From contig JBAMDO010000303.1 of the NCBI GenBank assembly GCA_037074765.1, forward strand, positions 1 through 51,839: a DNA stretch of 51,839 nt, in the 5' to 3' direction. The first letter of the stretch is position 1. Each line of letters starts with the position of its first letter. Of this stretch, positions 48,043 to 51,839 are shown in pieces. The position numbers and the translations under genes are program-made. The notes under the pieces were generated by a model that was not told the DNA's origin, made no database searches, and saw only the letters and a list, made by a program, of their open reading frames with translations. Source of the stretch: Mansonella perstans (taxonomy: Eukaryota > Nematoda > Chromadorea > Rhabditida > Onchocercidae).

Positions 48043-48904
48043 TTGAAAGAAATCGAAACAAAGATAAAATGACTGAACCATTTCATGGTGAGCTTCCAAA
48101 CTTTCACTGGAAATAATTTCTTTGTCTCAAATTTTCAATTTCATTGTTCTTACAACACCCTTATTATCATTTTGCGTAACAAAACTAATTACAATAGTTT
48201 AAAAACATGAAATTCTGTCAGACAATAATATAGTGGAAATTATACAATTAAAGAATTCAATACTAATTATAAATTTGAAGCATTTAAATGAAAAGTAGTG
48301 TGTTAATTTTAGCCAGAAAAAAGCAAATAAATTTTCGTTCAAGCAGATTTTTTTTTATTCATTGCTAAATTAATTTTCATTATTCTTATAATTTTGCATT
48401 TAAATTTTAATTCGCAAAAATGGTAAATTAAATCTTTAATTGCACAAACATGCGTAATAATGATCTTATTATGTTATTTTTATTTCAAAAAAAAATGCAT
48501 AGAATAAAAAATCTTAGAAAATGCACAAAATAATTTTTATGCAAAGAAAAGGAAGAAGTAAATGTAGTTAATACTTTTCTGTTTTTCCTGAAGTTTCAAA
48601 AATCTAGGCAAAAAAATGCATTTAATTAAATAGAATTTTTTAAATTAATTAATTCTGAAGTGAATATATACAGCATTAGGATTATTTATCGCTTGGTAAG
48701 AAATGACGAGACATTAAAGTTTTCATTAAGTGTATAATAATCCTAATGCTGGTATATATTCATAAGTAATTAAATTAGCAATATTTAAGCCTTCTTGAAA
48801 GAAACTGCGTTTCTCTGATTAAATAGTTATTTCTTGTTATTTAACGGACTTAAGTTTACAAATTATTTCAAATGTTTTGTAAACCGAATCAACTCTAATC
48901 TTTC
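48043..48904. other. Unique spacer between block A copies
   Basis: A+T-rich spacer without exons. It contains the hairpin listed separately. Confidence 0.5.
48661..48762. repeat. Imperfect inverted repeat able to form a ~26-bp stem
   Basis: The left arm, 48,661-48,687 (TGAATATATACAGCATTAGG and on), is almost the reverse complement of the right arm, 48,734-48,762 (ending ATGCTGGTATATATTCA). There is one extra base and one mismatch over about 27 positions. The loop is about 46 nt. It could be a very small MITE-like element or a transcribed hairpin. Confidence 0.75.
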
Positions 48905-49676
48905 GCATTCTTTGCCACTTTGCTGTAATTGATATATGCTCCAGATAAATTTGAAACATTTGAATTAAAAATTGCTACTTTGTCCTTAATCAGTGGTTTA
49001 TTTCAGGCTTCATCTCATGAACTTCTTTATTACCAATGGGCTCTTTCAATATGAGATGTTTACCTTTTCATTTCATCTATGTAGGAAATTTGGCAAATTA
49101 ATCAAGTTACATTGAAATATGTATAATTTTAATGCGCATAATTCTGATATAGACATATAGAAGTATTTGGAACAAAAATCGCGGTCCAATATACCATCGG
49201 TTTCAAGGAAACCCATTCAGTATGCTGCATTTATGGTTTAAAGAAATTCACCAGATTGCTCGCATACCAAGAGAATGTGTTGTTGTTTCCGAGACACACT
49301 AAAGCAGACCAGCGTATTTGTTTCTTCACCATCTCAGTGAATATACAATGCATTCCTCATTTCTTCCAATACTTGATGGATTTGTTACGAATGAAAGTAC
49401 CATTGCTGATACTTTCTGGCCTATATTATTGCATTGATATTGGCAGAGAGGAAATTGTAGTTTATAGCATAGAAACAAAGTTCTATTTGAAAAATTATTG
49501 GTTATTTTTAAAGATAAATATGCATAAAGGAACAAGTCGTAAAAGCAATCTTGTCCATTAAATTTTTTTTATTTGAAATGATATTATTATTATTTTGAAT
49601 TCGAAATGTTTACCTTTCAGTTAAATTTGCACACATAATCAGTATTAATGTCAAATTCCGACTGATAATGCTATTA
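48905..49676 (+). pseudogene. Block A gene, copy 5 (partial, most coherent K exon)
   Basis: The copy starts within the block (no first exon). Exon H is coding (donor T|GTAGGA). From 49,156 the K frame stays open for 48 codons to 49,302, reading WNKNRGPIYHRFQGNPFS and then W-F-K-E-I-H-Q-I-A-R-I-P-R-E-C-V-V-V-S-E-T-H; other copies have a deletion here. The next frame (ADQRICFFTISVNIQ) is open to 49,561. The 3' exon is missing through a deletion of about 210 bp after 49,675, where the sequence joins block B. Confidence 0.55.
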
Positions 49677-50004
49677 AAACTCTTTTGATTTCTAATTCTG
49701 ATATTATTCATCAGAATTTTTTACCTTTAAATTAATCAATTTCGAATTTGATGAAATGAGAAAAATGATACTGAAAGATTATTATTGAAGAATTAATTAC
49801 CCCGTGTAACACTGATATAGCAAAACAAAACTTACTAATGACATTCTATCGAAATAAATTATTGGTAAAAAGTAACAATAAACGAAAATAGCTCACAATA
49901 ATGTGCATGCTACATGAAATTGCTTTCCTTTTCTATTTTTGTTCCTCCTTTTTTGCTCTCAAATCGGTTTTGATAAAAAATTAAAATGTTTTTAAATTAA
50001 TATT

Positions 50005-51578
50005 TTATCTTTTGAGTTTCAATTTGTTTTGAAATGATTGAATTTGTGTACTTCTTTTGTCTGCTAGCTTTTGATAGATTAGTGAAAACTGAAAATGTAA
50101 TAGTGGCCAGAAATTGTTGTTAAGACAAGGAAAAAATAAAACGACAGATTGGTGAAGTGTATTGGTTGACATGTTGGTTGACATTTTACTATTTCATATC
50201 TCGCATTTCAAAATCTATCCGTTCACATGCAATTGTTCAGAGAACAAAGAAGGAAGCGCAGTATATCTGAGAGTAAAATGAAATATTGGTCAACAGCCAA
50301 CAGCTTAATAGAGACCAAATAATTTCACTGAAACATACCAACTAGAGTCGTATTCTCCGTGAGAACCTTCCTCGTATTATTTTCTCCTATCGTTTCAAGA
50401 ATTTTTGATATATAAAGTGCAATTTCGAATACCATCAAACATGACGTTAACAAATACGTAGCAATACAATTTAAAAAAGTTTCTTCAATTTCCTCTAACG
50501 CCGCTGGTTATTTATTTTATTTGCATTTAAAAACAAAAAACCAAATGATGAGAAATTTAAGGAAATTAAAACTCAAGAAGTGTTTTAAATTGAAGAAAAG
50601 ACAATCATTTATTCGAAAGGAGATCCGGGAATTTGTGACAACTTGTTATGGATAAATGAATAATTCATCTTTTGCATCAATTTTTTGCATTTATCCTTCT
50701 CAATCCATTCTTTTGCATCCGACTAAGAAATGCGGAAAAACAAACAGGTCGCAAAACAAAAAAACGGGACCGTTCGAAAACGTTTATAATATAAAATAAA
50801 CTTCACTCACTGGTTTCCTTGTCGAAATTTAAAGGCAACAGTTTTTATTTCTTAAACCATTAATAGTTCCACAATTGCCTTGTTCGTTGTTGAAGAAAAT
50901 GCTTGGAGTTTGAGGCTAGAAAAAACGTTCAGAAAGTCCTAGGAAGTGCATGTGCCAGGTTTTGACTGAAAAGGTCATAATAATTGTCTATTAAATAATT
51001 AATTAGAACCTATCAAGTGCAAAACGTTTTTGGAAACTTTTCGTTGACTAACATTCTGATTCAACATTCTACCTTTTTAGATTTCAGCATTGGCATAAAT
51101 TTGATTTTTCAGTGGTCAAAATCCAGGCGGGAACTAATTTAAAAACAAAACAAGTCATTATGTCTTTCATATTCAGTCACAGCTTATCACTTTTAGCAAT
51201 GATCATAGCAGACTTTCCGATGTAATTCGATTTACGGATAACAATTCATTCTCTCATTGGATACAGCAATATTTTGCCACTTAAAATTTGTCATTGCAGT
51301 GTTTCGATAAATTGGTTGCCGCTGAAATTGGAGTACCAAAAAAAAATTTAATTCAGTTTTTTCAAAAGTAAGATTCAGAAAAATAATTACTTCTTAGTAA
51401 AATATTGCTTTGGAAACAAAATAATTTATGTTAATGGTTAACAGGCATTAATGTTTATTAATGCTTTCATGAAAAATGCTTTTAGAGCCGATGCAAAATT
51501 TCATTTCAAGTTTTATACGAAAGCCTTAAAGTGGAATGGAATAGAAGTAAATTTTTCTAATTCCGGCGATTTGTTCAT
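50005..51578 (-). pseudogene. Block B gene, copy 2
   Basis: Same arrangement as 36,519-38,057. Exon Z is intact here: 50503-50339, 54 full codons (ALEEIEETFLNCIATYLL, then T-S-C-L-M-V-F-E-I-A-L-Y-I-S-K-I-L-E-T-I-G-E-N-N-T-R-K). Exon T at 50088-50005 is intact with a longer end (N-K-L-K-L-K-R). Damage differs from copy 1: one extra base in exon X (starts 51,321), loss of the acceptor AG and a 4-bp deletion in exon E, loss of the GT donor in S (CTTTCG for GTTTCG), and a deletion in the upstream exon starting with the ATG at 51,578. The TAA in exon P is shared with copy 1. Confidence 0.5.
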
Positions 51579-51740
51579 GCAGGAAGAATTCTTTGAAAAT
51601 ACATAAAATTAGATTCATTTATAAATGCTATTATCCTCAATTTAAACGCAATAATCTTCTGAATACGTCAAAATCGCTCTTACATGATGAATTAGAGATT
51701 TTGCGAAATCGAATGTATTTGATATGATCTGCTTTTTTCA

Positions 51741-51839
51741 GAATAGGAAAAACAAGATTTCAATATAATCGATTTGAAATATGGTGAAGTGGACAATATA
51801 TTTAGCTCTCGCCATCTGTTGTACACCAAGTGAAATTGA
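51741..51839 (+). CDS. Start of a third short collagen-like gene (cut by the window end)
   Basis: The same CTGCTTTTTTCAG acceptor (ending 51,741) and leader as at 38,224 precede an ATG at 51,781. The 19 codons available read MVKWTIYLALAICCTPSEI, a signal peptide matching the copy at 38,264. The collagen-like part lies outside the window, so it cannot be judged whether this copy is intact. Confidence 0.6.

Noticed and set aside
1..51839. tRNA, rRNA, CRISPR arrays, bacterial promoters or operons
   Set aside because: I looked for cloverleaf-like boxes, direct-repeat/spacer arrays and Shine-Dalgarno-led ORFs and found none. The window is eukaryotic in structure; a tRNA scan could still find a weak candidate I missed.

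Overview
The window looks like nuclear DNA of a nematode, most likely a filarial or other spirurid worm. The evidence is inference from the sequence: strong A+T richness with long poly-T/poly-A tracts; compact genes cut into many small exons with GT/AG introns of about 50-600 bp; TTTTCAG- or TTTAAG-type acceptors a few bases before start codons, as expected for spliced-leader trans-splicing; and a BEL/Pao-type retroelement remnant with an envelope-like gene. Exon models below were built by hand from reading frame, splice sites and phase, so exon edges are predictions. Ordinary protein genes are given as one entry spanning first to last coding base, with the exons listed.

Layout. 1-9,581: no gene I can support; low-complexity DNA, a 171-bp-period minisatellite (600-1,440) and a 52-bp tandem repeat (3,304-3,456). 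9,582-15,932, minus strand: an 11-exon gene for RNA polymerase III subunit RPC3 (POLR3C) and, just upstream on the same strand, a two-exon gene for mitochondrial ribosomal protein bL36m. 16,600-23,783, plus strand: a leader region with a 176-bp tandem duplication, a six-exon CDV3 homologue whose last exon has been tandemly copied, and the mitochondrial ribosomal protein uS10m gene. 24,817-25,712, minus: a gamma-glutamylaminecyclotransferase-like enzyme. 27,659-30,396, plus: a six-exon gene I do not recognise. 40,297-43,571, plus: a tau-tubulin-kinase-like member of the CK1 group.

The second part (31,000-51,839) is an accessory region built from repeated blocks. Block A (about 1-1.6 kb) carries plus-strand candidate exons in six more or less damaged copies. 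Block B (about 2.2 kb) carries minus-strand candidate exons that join in consistent phase; it is present in two long copies and one fragment. Behind block B lies a small secreted collagen-like gene (C) on the plus strand. The order A> <B C> occurs at 34.5-38.5 kb and again at 48.9-51.8 kb, where the window ends inside C. A third, inverted and decayed C copy at 31.0 kb is interrupted by the LTR of a truncated BEL/Pao element. The kinase gene is bracketed by a direct repeat derived from the same array.

The most interesting observation is the pair of block-B genes. They are not captured by simple ORF listing, show phase-consistent exons of a protein I cannot place, and the two copies are broken at different points, so each keeps exons the other has lost. 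The housekeeping genes (Pol III, two mitoribosomal proteins) have no visible functional link with this array.
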